Assembly: GCF_016653615.1 (NCBI RefSeq)
Contig: NZ_CP067393.1
Span: 2,185,673 to 2,249,672, forward strand
Source of the DNA: Entomomonas asaccharolytica
GTDB taxonomy: Bacteria > Pseudomonadota > Gammaproteobacteria > Pseudomonadales > Pseudomonadaceae
Direction: 5' to 3'
DNA length: 64,000 nucleotides
Made by a program: the position numbers and the translations under genes. The notes below the pieces were generated by a model. That model was not told the DNA's origin. It ran no database searches and was given only the letters and a program-made list of their open reading frames with translations. How positions within the stretch are numbered: position 1 is the stretch's first letter; each line of letters opens with the position of its first letter. Of the stretch, positions 10,100 through 19,656 are shown one piece after another.

Positions 10100-10426
10100 T
10101 TAATTTTTATTATTTATAGTTATAACATTATCACCATTACCACTATGATTCTGTTGAATATCACCAACTTTATTAGAAACTTTTGTAGCTCTTAAAGTCC
10201 TCATCAACTCCACAGATGCTTCTATTTTCTTTTCTATAGCTTTAGCACTCATGTCTTCATTAATATCTAACTCCTCTATTAATTTAGATGTCCTTTCGGC
10301 ATCAACTTCTGCTATAGAGTATTTATTTAATAATAATTCTTTCATTTTAGTTACTGAATATGATCCTGCTGATCTGAAAAGATCATATACTAGCCCAGAT
10401 AATACTGCCGCAGTTATAAAATCCAT
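10100..10426 (-). CDS. Small membrane-active-like partner, GapS6a-like
   Basis: The 108-residue protein begins with a hydrophobic/amphipathic helix (MDFITAAVLSGLVYDLF), continues as charged helices, and ends with HSGNGDN (94-100) followed by a beta-prone VITINNKN tail. It is 20 bases upstream of the large GTG-start gene, so the two are surely cotranscribed, and AAGGA lies seven bases before its ATG. The shared H-x-GNGDN motif, at the C-terminus here and the N-terminus of the partner, suggests a homotypic strand-to-strand contact, as in amyloid-signalling pairs where a Bell-like membrane domain is triggered by a receptor. GapS6a of the GAPS6 system is the alternative name. The function is inferred. 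Confidence 0.5.
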   Translation of the reverse strand: MDFITAAVLSGLVYDLFRSAGSYSVTKMKELLLNKYSIAEVDAERTSKLIEELDINEDMSAKAIEKKIEASVELMRTLRATKVSNKVGDIQQNHSGNGDNVITINNKN

Positions 10427-10607
10427 CTAATTATCCTTATATACCATTATAAATAGATTATGTTATTCACCATGTTAATACAAAAATAATTACTCTTCAC
10501 GCTCTTTTATAGTTATGTATTTATTGTTCGTATTTAAAATAGTCGTATATTATTAAAGAATAATATATCATTCTTTAAATAACGTTTATAAAACAGGATT
10601 TTATCAG

Positions 10608-11093
10608 ATGTCTGAAGCATTTATTGGAGTAATAGTTGGTGGGTTAATTACTATAGTAACCAATATTACTATGAGTTATTTCCAAAGATGTAATGAAGCT
10701 AAAAAACTTCTAAATGCGTTAAAGGCAGAAATAAATGTGATTATCTCTTTAATCGAAGCAAGAAAATATATTGAAAACTTAGAATATAGTATAAATGAGT
10801 ATCCTGAAGAAGCTCAACTTGAAGAACAAATCGAACCTTTTGAATTTATTGTTGAAGTTCCTGATATTTATAATATGACCTTTCGAACAAGTATTGAAAA
10901 AATAGGATTGTTAAAAACAGTACATGCAACAAAAATTATCAAGTTTTATAATCTAATTGAATCAATATCAATAGACATTAAACCCAACTCTACTCGTAAT
11001 ACACGTGGGAAAATGACACGAGAAATTCTTAGCACTAATTTGGCGCTTTTAAAAGAAGCATTAATAATTGGAAAAGATATTAATTGTCATTAG
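10608..11093 (+). CDS. Hypothetical single-pass membrane protein
   Basis: I do not recognise this 161-residue protein. It has one N-terminal transmembrane helix (residues 4-25, FIGVIVGGLITIVTNITMSYF) and a helical cytoplasmic remainder, with a short acidic loop (PEEAQLEEQIEP). This resembles the many small anchored proteins found next to phage-defence genes, but no domain supports a role. AGGA lies ten bases before the ATG. It is divergent from the GAPS6-like pair, with a short AT-rich intergenic region between them. Confidence 0.6.
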   Translation: MSEAFIGVIVGGLITIVTNITMSYFQRCNEAKKLLNALKAEINVIISLIEARKYIENLEYSINEYPEEAQLEEQIEPFEFIVEVPDIYNMTFRTSIEKIGLLKTVHATKIIKFYNLIESISIDIKPNSTRNTRGKMTREILSTNLALLKEALIIGKDINCH

Positions 11094-11130
11094 AGGATAT
11101 GCCAATTCATGTATGAATGAGTTAATACAT

Positions 11131-11631
11131 TTAATTATTAGTTATATCTTCCCCTAAACAAATATTTCTCACTCTCAATTGAGCCTTATTGATAATATTA
11201 TATCGTCTTATCTTCTTACCCAATAGGCTTTCTATATTATGTAAGCCCTGTTTCTTAATACTATTGTAGTTTCTAAGTAACTCTCTGTCTGTTACTTTAC
11301 TATCTAACATTCTTGCTTCGCTTTCATAAACATTTTCAACTAAACATTCTACTTCTTTGTAATTTATTTTCTTACTACAATGGATAACCATTATTATTTG
11401 ATGTTTTTTATACATTCGATTGAAATGACGTCTAATCTCAACTAAGAAAGCTACATCAGGGAATGATCTCATTAACTTATTTTTAAAGTTATTCATGTAT
11501 TCAGGGATTATTTTTATAAAACTTTTATCACTTTCCGCTTGAGGGAATAAAGATATTTTTTGTTCCCATATATAATCTTTATAATAACTTAATAACTTTC
11601 TTTTTGTTTTATCTTTAGATGTTTCTGACAT
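11131..11631 (-). CDS. Hypothetical protein
   Basis: The 166-residue basic protein contains no motif I can name. It is rich in Lys/Arg/Tyr, with a beta strand segment (IIMVIHCSKK) in the middle and helices around it, and no signal peptide. The layout vaguely recalls small replication-initiation proteins of phage satellites (FLVEIRRHFNRMYKKHQII), but the His-hydrophobic-His motif of rolling-circle enzymes is not present, so I leave it unassigned. It lies upstream of 355 non-coding bases containing a heptamer repeat. Confidence 0.5.
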   Translation of the reverse strand: MSETSKDKTKRKLLSYYKDYIWEQKISLFPQAESDKSFIKIIPEYMNNFKNKLMRSFPDVAFLVEIRRHFNRMYKKHQIIMVIHCSKKINYKEVECLVENVYESEARMLDSKVTDRELLRNYNSIKKQGLHNIESLLGKKIRRYNIINKAQLRVRNICLGEDITNN

Positions 11632-11996
11632 AATCTTATCTTTTTGTTAATAACATAATTAATTTATATAAACACCATAATATATTAATAACTAATAACT
11701 AATAACTAATAGTAAGATATATTACATACTGATATATACATATCAGATATTCCTATACTACATTTAGTTTTTTTACTAAACAACCCCTTATTTCTTTACT
11801 ATTTTAACAAAATGGAAGCCTCTGGAATATAAGGTATTAAAGCATCTTTTATGTAGTATAATATTAGCTCATTTATCAGCTATACTTTTTTAACAGCTTG
11901 TATTATTAGTGCGGTAAATATCAGCTATCTATCATCGAGGCTTAATACTCCTTTGAGTAGCTATAATCAAACTTCATTAATTTCAAAATATCAAGG
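11632..11996. other. Non-coding region with a 7-bp tandem repeat
   Basis: No gene seen. TAATAAC is repeated three full times plus a partial copy at 11686-11712, and an inverted repeat CTGATAT-N4-ATATCAG sits at 11729-11746. Either could be a recombinase or replication-protein site; nothing in the sequence decides. Confidence 0.4.
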
Positions 11997-12542
11997 CTAT
12001 GACTTATTCATAGCCCTTTGTACTGTTGAAAGGCTTACACATAGTTCTTTAGCTACTTTTCTATAACTTGCTCCCTTTTTGTTCATTGCTTCTATAATGG
12101 CAGTGTCATCTATTGTTTTTCTTCTACCTTTGTATTTACCTGCTTGTTTAGCTTTGGCTATACCTTCTCTTTGTCGTTCTTTAATTAAGCTCCTTTCAAA
12201 CTCAGCAAAGCTCCCTAGCATTTGAAACATGAGTTTTTGAATGGGGTCATGTTTACCTGTAAAGATTAGGTTTTCTTTATGGAAGTGTACAGTAATGCTC
12301 TTATCGTTAAGTCCTTCTACTAAGCTATTTAGGTCTGCTAAGTTTCTAGCTAATCGATCAATACTATGTACATGGATTGTATCTCCCTCTCTTACATAGT
12401 CCAACATAGCTTGTAGCTGGGGTCTGGCAGTATCAACGCCACTGAGTTTATCAGTAAAGATTTTATCTAGTTTTATATTATCTAATTGTCTTTCTGTATT
12501 TTGATATTCAGAACTCACACGAATATAACCTACATTACTCAT
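11997..12542 (-). CDS. Serine recombinase (resolvase/invertase family)
   Basis: The 181-residue protein has the complete resolvase layout. The catalytic Ser10 lies in YIRVSS, followed by the LDRLAR-like IDRLARNL and the GSFAEFERSLIKERQREGI helix, and a C-terminal helix-turn-helix (ASYRKVAKELCVSLSTVQRAM) that binds the site. Such enzymes resolve cointegrates or invert DNA segments. GAGG precedes the ATG. It is probably cargo of the integrated element; no transposase or inverted-repeat ends are near it, so it is not obviously part of a Tn3-type transposon. Confidence 0.93.
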   Translation of the reverse strand: MSNVGYIRVSSEYQNTERQLDNIKLDKIFTDKLSGVDTARPQLQAMLDYVREGDTIHVHSIDRLARNLADLNSLVEGLNDKSITVHFHKENLIFTGKHDPIQKLMFQMLGSFAEFERSLIKERQREGIAKAKQAGKYKGRRKTIDDTAIIEAMNKKGASYRKVAKELCVSLSTVQRAMNKS

Positions 12543-13066
12543 AACATCCTCAACTGTATTCTTTTATATCTTAGATGTTATTATATTATTATGTGTTCTT
12601 AAATAAATCAATTTAAATGAATACATACTTTAGTTGTTTTTGTATTCACACCTCTGTATTCTTTTAAGTTTACTTATATGATTACAGCAACAATCATCAT
12701 TATATGTCTTTTGACTTGAACCTTATGAGTAAGATGTTATAATTAAATAATTCTTATTAAAGCCTATTTATCAAGACCTTCTAGCAAATCAATTTTAAGA
12801 CACTAAAAATGTTTTCTAAGCGATTTTGCCTATATTGCTATAGGGTATTGCCTATCATATAAACTCTTCTTTAATGAGATATTAGAAGCCTTAATGAAGG
12901 TTTGTAAGTATAGTGTTAGCCTTTGTTTACTTCCTGTTTCTTTATCAGTTTATTTCAGTGTATTTTTATAGCAGTCCTTTGCTATTACTAGATATTCGTA
13001 GAAAATTTAATACTTTTTAATAAGTATAAAGAAAAGAGTGTAGTGTGTTTAATATTTTCTCTTTTT
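12543..13066. other. Non-coding AT-rich spacer
   Basis: About 520 bases between the recombinase and the secreted protein gene. I find no gene, RNA or strong repeat. Confidence 0.5.
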
Positions 13067-13891
13067 TTACTTCACACTCTCCAATTTATTTACTATATTC
13101 AAGTTACCTGCTTTATCAATCTTTAATATAAAGTCACCATCAATAAATCTAATATTATTTTCCTGATATTTGATATCTATATATCCATTAAGTGTTGTAA
13201 GATCATTATAAACGTATAATGTTTCTTCAGCCTCAAAAGCATAACAAGAGGATCTTTTTGCATTTGTTGTATTGGTTATCGTACATTTCCCTTTACTAAG
13301 AACAAGAGTATAGTTTGGTATAACTGAATAAGTCCCAAACCATTTATCTGACAATTTTAATTGCTTTATTTTTAAAGGTTGTTTTACTTTACTTCTATTA
13401 TTATTAAACTTTTCTATTAGTTTTTCTTCAAAAGAAACTACATCTTTTTCGTCCACTTTGGATAGAAGTTCTTCAGAAATATAGTTTCCTAAAAAAAACT
13501 CACTGCAACTTGTATTTTGGCAAGAATAGTACTTTATTTCATCATTCTTTTGATTAAGCAAAGAAAGCCAAGATGTTGCATATATGTCCAAATTATATGG
13601 CTCTCCATCTAATACTATTTCACCCTCATAATATATATTCATATCTGTTAGTGTCATGTCTCTAATGGGGTTAGCAATATTTATTTTTTCTTTATTTTTT
13701 AAGATCGTAACAATATCACCTTCACTTAATTCCCAGCTATTACATAGACTATAATCAAGAATATTGATATTTAGTAACTGGCTACAGTTCTTTGTTACTG
13801 ACTTAATAACTATGTTTTCTTCTGAAGCTATTGAGAAGCTACTAATACCAAAAGCAAATAACATAAATATATATGTAATAATTTTATTCAT
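13067..13891 (-). CDS. Secreted protein, probable periplasmic immunity to the amidase effector
   Basis: I start at the ATG at 13889-13891 (274 residues), which gives a clean Sec signal peptide (MNKIITYIFMLFAFGISSFSIASEE) after AAAGG; the upstream ATG at 13912 would overlap the previous gene and spoil it. The mature protein is beta-rich, with Cys pairs, and has no domain I recognise. It directly follows the amidase effector gene and is exported to the periplasm, where that enzyme would act. This is the usual place and location for a T6SS immunity protein. The function is inferred from context. Confidence 0.6.
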   Translation of the reverse strand: MNKIITYIFMLFAFGISSFSIASEENIVIKSVTKNCSQLLNINILDYSLCNSWELSEGDIVTILKNKEKINIANPIRDMTLTDMNIYYEGEIVLDGEPYNLDIYATSWLSLLNQKNDEIKYYSCQNTSCSEFFLGNYISEELLSKVDEKDVVSFEEKLIEKFNNNRSKVKQPLKIKQLKLSDKWFGTYSVIPNYTLVLSKGKCTITNTTNAKRSSCYAFEAEETLYVYNDLTTLNGYIDIKYQENNIRFIDGDFILKIDKAGNLNIVNKLESVK

Positions 13892-13902
13892 TTTATTAAC
13901 CT

Positions 13903-16900
13903 TTATTCCCAAAGTTTTATCATAGCATTATATACATCTCTTCCTTCATTGACTGTCTTAGAGCAGAGATCCTCATGGCATTTAACATCATCTATTGTTA
14001 ATCCAAAGTATCTTGTTAAATACCTAACTAGACATGCAACTGACTGAGCCTGTGCATCCGTCACTTTTTCCCAATAACTGTGCTCATTTTTTGCACCTAC
14101 ATTAAAACTACCATCAGCCTTAAAAGAATAACCACAAACTTCTATACCTATTGAACTTTGATTTCCCCATCCATTTTTTTTGGTTTCAGCAAACTGTCCA
14201 ACTCCCATATGTGAGCCTGGTCTATTAATAGATATTGCTTGATGGATAGTTCCATCCACACCACGCTGATTATCAACAACAAAATGAGCCCCATAGCCTG
14301 CATTATTCATATGGTTAATTATACCTTGAGCAGCACCAGAGGCAGTTCTATGAAGCACTATTATTTTTACTGCTTCACGGCTAAATCTTGCGCTTGTATT
14401 ACAACTCGGAACTCTAGAGTTTGTCACTTTGTCATGAAGCATGAACTTTTCACTATTTAAAGAGACATCTTTAGTACAAAAACAATTGATATCTCCACAA
14501 CCATAGCGTGGCAAATAATCAATAAATGCAATAGGATGAATATGACAAATTTGTGGGCTTAGTGATATTTGATCCCAGAAAATCAACTTGTCAATTCTCT
14601 CTTTTTCATGCCTTAATAACTCTGGTTTATTTCCAAGTATATCATTTAATCTAGACCACTTAGCGCTTTCTGAAGTGGCTTCCCATTCTGTAGGATGAAA
14701 ACCTATTAACTTAGACCATCGTTGTCTTAAATCATTATCTGTTAGTGTTCTCTGTAGCTCTGATCGATCCACTTTTGTATCTTTATTAACATCTAATTGA
14801 TTATAAAGTGCTTTAAAAAATGGATTCATATCATCTTTATCAACAAATCCATCACTAACAGGATTATTTTCCTCAACAATAGTAAAACCTAACTCTTCCC
14901 AATCATTTTGAGTAATAATTTTCGTATTTGCTGCATCAATACGAATACGACCTTTTATCTCTGTTCCTTCTTCTACTAAGGTAATTAAATACCAGTCATT
15001 CTTCGCATCATCTTCCTCAATCGTTAACTTAGTCAATTCAAATATATGATTCTGTTTTGTAGTATAGCTTGTTATAGCTGATACATTGCTAGCATTTGAT
15101 GCATCTTGTTTCTGTTTAGGTAACTCAATAACTGCTCCTATGGTTAGCTTAAGATATTTTCTACCTTTAGTTAGTTTTGCTTTATTTTGGATAAAATTCT
15201 CAAGCTCCTTTTTATCAGGAACAAAAATTTCTAAGTGAAGTTGAGATTTATCACTTGCCTCCATTATTGGTGTACTTTTCCCAGAGGATATTTCCATTAT
15301 TTCATCAAGAACTCTTTTGGGTTGACCAACTATATCTTCCAGATTAGTATTTTCTGCATTACTTTGTTGTAATAGTATGCTCTTAGGTTTAGGTATTTGA
15401 TATTTCCCTAAATAACCTATTGACTCTCCCCCTTTTATTGCAATCTTGCATGGGATAGTTTCATTAGGAGTATTGGGTTTGAATTTTATAATTTGAGATG
15501 TTGCAACATCTATTACAGCCCAAAAGCTATCATTAGCTGTTAGTGATGTATTACCTTTAAAATTACCACTTATATAAGTAGCTTTTGTTAATAGCAGGGT
15601 TGCTTGCGTATTATTTGCTGTAGTTATTTGATGAGTTGTTGTTTCACTAGGATCATATTCAAAAATACCATTAGCCGAGATAATTGCACCTTTAGTTTTA
15701 GTAGCATCATCACTATAAGTTTGTAATCCATTACCTAATACTTTTGCTGTAGCTTTACCTTGCCAGTAATGAGGAAATTTCTGTGAGTCTATATATTCAT
15801 CTGAAGGCATCAAATGCATATAAAGACTATAAAAGGTTAATGAATTATATAGTGGATCAGGATTATCTGTTTTGACAATACTTTCTTGTACTTCTGGTTT
15901 TAAATTACCATAGTAATCAAATAGATCCACTTCTAAAATATTACCTTCACGAAATAAATATTTCCTATCTTCAGCTATATTTACATTAACATCATGAAGT
16001 AACTTAACACGAGTAAAATTACCTTCATTTGATGGAGGATCTGTATCTAATATCTGTACTTTTGTTCCTACTGGTAACTGAAATTTGTGAACACCAGTTG
16101 TGGATAACCTATCACCTTCTGCTGAAATAATAGCAGTTGTTTCCTTATTCAAAATAACCATTTGATCTCGCCAACCCTCTGGGGAGGATGTTTCTTCCAT
16201 GATAGGGGCATTTTTGGCAGGAGTACTTCCCTTAGCAGGTGAAGCTTCATAAGTAATCATTGACTCATGATCAGCTCCAAATAATGTAATTGTAACTGTT
16301 TGACCAGCAGGTAATTGCACTTGTGTTGAAGAATTTGAACCTATTAACTTAGCAGAAACTGGTCTACTTATTTTGACATTTGCATTAACATCTGTAGAAC
16401 TTAAAAACTCTACTTGCATTCCTTTTGGTAAAGTTGTTTCACATTCTCCTTGATTAACTAAGGTAGTTTTAGCAGGTGTATCCACTTTTAACACAAATGT
16501 TTTATTAACCAGTGTTTCAGTAGGTGTATATTCAACTATTATAGGTTTTCCATTGCTACCATTTACTATATCGCATTCTTTATTAAAAACAGCAATATAA
16601 ACCTCATCATTAACAGTTTTTTTAATATCCTTAGTATCTGCTGTTTTATTAGGATGTATATTTGCCAACTCTGTAGATGACATTGAGACAATATTTACTT
16701 TTGCAATAGTTAAATTTCCTGTTGCGCTACTTGCAACTTCTAAAATTTGGATTCTACTGTCTTTAGGTAATTGTCCCTTAAATATACATTCACTATCCCT
16801 TAGCGTTGCAACATCCCTGACCTCTTTTGCTTGTTGCAATATAAAATAACGCCCTACCCACTGTTCATTTTTTGGTATAGGTTCTTCAGTTTCCTCCCTC

Positions 16901-17244
16901 GTAAGAGGTTGATATTCATGCTTTACTAAACAAAAAGAGTTACTATAAAAAAGCATTAAATCATCTGTAGTACAAATATTCTTATCTCTTTCGTGCAAAT
17001 ACTCTGAAACGAGATATTTATCATTAACTCTATAGGCAACTATTTCACCATCAGCAATACATCGTACTGGTTGATCTGTAATACAATGAGAAGCACTTTC
17101 ATTTGTAAAATGAATACCACCATGCCAAAAATTATGGTTTCCCAATAAGTAATGACCTGTAGACTCTTTAGATAATAAATTAAATAATTCTTCTACGGTA
17201 TATCCCTTACCATCTTGTTTATTAATAGGAAAAGTAAGATTCAT
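13903..17244 (-). CDS. T6SS effector: N-acetylmuramoyl-L-alanine amidase with EF-hand
   Basis: This 1113-residue protein follows a vgrG by 49 bases. The N-terminus (about 35-75) resembles an LytM/M23 fold (FWHGGIHF...PVRCIADGEIVAYR), but the second metal ligand Asp is absent, so it is probably inactive or binding-only. Long beta-rich repeats follow. Near residues 815-830 lies an EF-hand loop (DVNKDTKVDRSE). The last 160 residues are an Amidase_2/PGRP domain: VLHRTA, GAHFVVD, GSHMGVGQ and KCHEDLC supply the zinc and catalytic residues. It would cut the peptidoglycan stem peptide in the target periplasm. No signal peptide is present, as expected for VgrG-delivered cargo. GGAA lies eight bases before the ATG. 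Confidence 0.82.
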   Translation of the reverse strand: MNLTFPINKQDGKGYTVEELFNLLSKESTGHYLLGNHNFWHGGIHFTNESASHCITDQPVRCIADGEIVAYRVNDKYLVSEYLHERDKNICTTDDLMLFYSNSFCLVKHEYQPLTREETEEPIPKNEQWVGRYFILQQAKEVRDVATLRDSECIFKGQLPKDSRIQILEVASSATGNLTIAKVNIVSMSSTELANIHPNKTADTKDIKKTVNDEVYIAVFNKECDIVNGSNGKPIIVEYTPTETLVNKTFVLKVDTPAKTTLVNQGECETTLPKGMQVEFLSSTDVNANVKISRPVSAKLIGSNSSTQVQLPAGQTVTITLFGADHESMITYEASPAKGSTPAKNAPIMEETSSPEGWRDQMVILNKETTAIISAEGDRLSTTGVHKFQLPVGTKVQILDTDPPSNEGNFTRVKLLHDVNVNIAEDRKYLFREGNILEVDLFDYYGNLKPEVQESIVKTDNPDPLYNSLTFYSLYMHLMPSDEYIDSQKFPHYWQGKATAKVLGNGLQTYSDDATKTKGAIISANGIFEYDPSETTTHQITTANNTQATLLLTKATYISGNFKGNTSLTANDSFWAVIDVATSQIIKFKPNTPNETIPCKIAIKGGESIGYLGKYQIPKPKSILLQQSNAENTNLEDIVGQPKRVLDEIMEISSGKSTPIMEASDKSQLHLEIFVPDKKELENFIQNKAKLTKGRKYLKLTIGAVIELPKQKQDASNASNVSAITSYTTKQNHIFELTKLTIEEDDAKNDWYLITLVEEGTEIKGRIRIDAANTKIITQNDWEELGFTIVEENNPVSDGFVDKDDMNPFFKALYNQLDVNKDTKVDRSELQRTLTDNDLRQRWSKLIGFHPTEWEATSESAKWSRLNDILGNKPELLRHEKERIDKLIFWDQISLSPQICHIHPIAFIDYLPRYGCGDINCFCTKDVSLNSEKFMLHDKVTNSRVPSCNTSARFSREAVKIIVLHRTASGAAQGIINHMNNAGYGAHFVVDNQRGVDGTIHQAISINRPGSHMGVGQFAETKKNGWGNQSSIGIEVCGYSFKADGSFNVGAKNEHSYWEKVTDAQAQSVACLVRYLTRYFGLTIDDVKCHEDLCSKTVNEGRDVYNAMIKLWE

Positions 17245-17293
17245 AATTAATTTCCATACACTATAATAATTTTAAAAATATATTTTTATCTAC

Positions 17294-19441
17294 TTATTCA
17301 GAAAATAAGAAGTATCCAATATCATCTGATTCTTTTTTGCTATTCAACGCAGTTGGTGTCAAAAAAGCTACAGGTGGTGCTGTCACTTGTTCCACTGCTT
17401 TGTTTTTGGTCAGTGGTGGAAGTGGTACAGCAGGAGTACCTTCCATAGATACACCACCTGTCCATACGGGCATGGTCATCCATATTCCTGCTGGATTTAG
17501 CACTATATGTTGTCCACCTGCTTTGAGGGTGAGGGATAATCCTCCATCAACTACGCATTGGGCACCTGCTTTGAGGTGTATTTCCATACCTGCTTCGGTG
17601 GTTTTAATTGTACCTATACTGGTATGTTCTGCTTGAGCTACTTGTTTGTAGTCGTTTTGCAGGACTTGGGTTTTTCTATCGAGTTGGGTAAGGTGGTGTT
17701 CTTCACTTTGATTTTTGGTATATCTGTTTTTAACAATAGTTTCACTGTGTTCGTTTTGAACTTGTAGATGGCTATTGTTTTTAACCTCTATGGTGTGGTT
17801 GTTTTTTGTAAGTTGGTCGAAGTCTTTTTGGGCTTGGACAAAGATTTGTTCTGAGCCTGCTTTGTCTTCTATTCTAAATTCATTAGAGCCTACACCACCT
17901 TTTGATGAGGAGGTTTTGAATACTGATCTGGTTTTGTTAGCTGGTAGGTCGTAGGGTACTTTATTGACTCCGTTGTGGATAGCACCTACTACCATAGGAA
18001 AATCTGGATCACCTTCTTCATATTCGACAAGTACTTCCATGCCTACTCTGGGGATTACGACTGTACCATAGCCATTATGTGCCCAGTTGCTAGCGACTCT
18101 TACCCAATGGCTTGAGTTTTCATCGTAGTTGCCTTCTCTATCCCAATGGCATTGGATTTTAATTCTACCGTATTCGTCACAGTAGATTTCTTCGCCTGCT
18201 GCACCTGTTACGATAGCTGTTTGTGCACCTAGTACTTTGGGTTTTGGATGAAGTTTTTGTGGTCTGTAGGATACATCTTGAGGTGTTAGTACTGCTGTGT
18301 TTCTATAGCCTTGGGAGAAGTCTTGTAGGGGGAATTGGAGTTCTTCAGCTATGGGGTAGTCTATGTATTGGTGTAGTTGGCTGGCGGTATTGCTGGTATT
18401 AGCTGAGGTGGTATCTCCAAAAGCTTCTAGTACTGCTGGTTGTTTGCCTGCATGTCTAATTTGGTTAATAAGCCAAGGTTGTTCTGTATCGGGTAGTGGA
18501 TGGTTGTCTACATTGATATAGAGTCCTGCATGTAAGCCTATTACATCGCTGTAGGCTTCGGCTAGGATTTGGTTAGTTCTTAGACGCTCTATTTCGATCT
18601 TGGCAAGGTGGTCTGCTCTTTTTTTGTCAGTGTGTCTACTGGGGTAGTCATAGCTTTCTAGTGAGGGTTCTGTGGCTTCGTTGGCTTTTTTACTTTGGGT
18701 TCCCTCAGCATTGCCTTCAGGGATTTTCATGTTTTGGAAGTTGTAGTTGCGCCATGAGGCTTCTGTAGTACAGCTAGATAAACCAATATCAAACCGTTTA
18801 ATTACTCGTTCATCAGCTACAAAGCCTGTATCACTCATATATTTAATGGCTTGTGCTAGGGTTGGGAAGAAGGGATTAGCATCAGCAAAGGTGAGTTTGT
18901 GTTGGTCTTGACTATGGGTGAAGTAATAGAAGATACCCTCACTTTCTGCTAGGTGGTTGATAAATTGGTAGTCGGTTTGGTCGTACTGGGTGCAGTATTC
19001 TCTGATTGGATAGGTTTCTTTGAGTTTGAATTCAAATTGTTGTCCTTCGCTCATTCCGTATTCAGTAAGTACAGTTGAGATAATTTCAGGAACTGTTTTG
19101 TTACGGAATACCCGTTGGTTGGTTCTTTTCTTTAGGTGAGTTAGGATTGGGGTTAGGATTACTTTGAAGGTAGCATAGTGTTGCCCTACTGCGCCACGTT
19201 TAACGGTTTGTATTACGCCATTGATTCCTTCTGATTTCTCTGGATTAAAGGATAGGAAAGCTGGTTTGCTCAGTAGTTGGGTAATATCAAAACGGATGTG
19301 GTTACAGATAAGGGTGATTTCAAATACGTAATCACTGGAGATGGTTTCTATACCTTCAAAGGATAATACTTGTAGCTTGGCATTACTTTCTAGTCCCTGC
19401 ACATCTATGCTGAAATGTGTGCTATTTGCTGGGTCAAACAT
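17294..19441 (-). CDS. vgrG: Type VI secretion spike protein VgrG (first copy)
   Basis: VgrG trimers cap the Hcp tube and carry effectors into target cells. The 715 residues show the gp27-like part (1-350), an OB-fold gp5 part with DEYGRIKIQCHWDREG near 425, SHWVRVASNWAHNGYG and RVGMEVLVEYEEGDPD, and a DUF2345 needle (about 550-650) ending in NPAGIWMTMPVWTGG. The short tail is Pro/Ala-rich and lacks a toxin domain. GGAG lies six bases before the ATG. It is the first gene of a vgrG-amidase-immunity operon. The needle segment is nearly identical in protein sequence to that of the second VgrG at 38307-40892. Confidence 0.96.
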   Translation of the reverse strand: MFDPANSTHFSIDVQGLESNAKLQVLSFEGIETISSDYVFEITLICNHIRFDITQLLSKPAFLSFNPEKSEGINGVIQTVKRGAVGQHYATFKVILTPILTHLKKRTNQRVFRNKTVPEIISTVLTEYGMSEGQQFEFKLKETYPIREYCTQYDQTDYQFINHLAESEGIFYYFTHSQDQHKLTFADANPFFPTLAQAIKYMSDTGFVADERVIKRFDIGLSSCTTEASWRNYNFQNMKIPEGNAEGTQSKKANEATEPSLESYDYPSRHTDKKRADHLAKIEIERLRTNQILAEAYSDVIGLHAGLYINVDNHPLPDTEQPWLINQIRHAGKQPAVLEAFGDTTSANTSNTASQLHQYIDYPIAEELQFPLQDFSQGYRNTAVLTPQDVSYRPQKLHPKPKVLGAQTAIVTGAAGEEIYCDEYGRIKIQCHWDREGNYDENSSHWVRVASNWAHNGYGTVVIPRVGMEVLVEYEEGDPDFPMVVGAIHNGVNKVPYDLPANKTRSVFKTSSSKGGVGSNEFRIEDKAGSEQIFVQAQKDFDQLTKNNHTIEVKNNSHLQVQNEHSETIVKNRYTKNQSEEHHLTQLDRKTQVLQNDYKQVAQAEHTSIGTIKTTEAGMEIHLKAGAQCVVDGGLSLTLKAGGQHIVLNPAGIWMTMPVWTGGVSMEGTPAVPLPPLTKNKAVEQVTAPPVAFLTPTALNSKKESDDIGYFLFSE

Positions 19442-19656
19442 AAATACTCCTAATCCTTAGATACTGCTTAACTCTAAAGTAATTCTTTTATATTAATTTA
19501 ACCTGAATATTAGTCTTACTTTTGCTGGTCTGCAAGTTTATTATTCTATATCCTCAAAATGATATATTGCTTCACTTATTGAGTTTTCTTTGAGGGTATA
19601 TCTTATTTTCGTATCTTCATTATAGTTATTTCGCGTCTCTCTACACACCTTAATTA

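Noticed and set aside
11686-11712. TAATAAC tandem repeat as a CRISPR array or replication iterons
   Set aside because: Units are seven bases with no spacers, so not CRISPR; three copies in AT-rich DNA are too few to claim an origin.
11997-12542. Tn3-type transposon around the serine recombinase
   Set aside because: No transposase gene and no terminal inverted repeats are visible near it.
13034-13080. Long-loop hairpin AGAGTGT...ACACTCT as a terminator
   Set aside because: The loop of over 30 bases overlaps the end of the coding sequence and there is no proper T tract after the stem.
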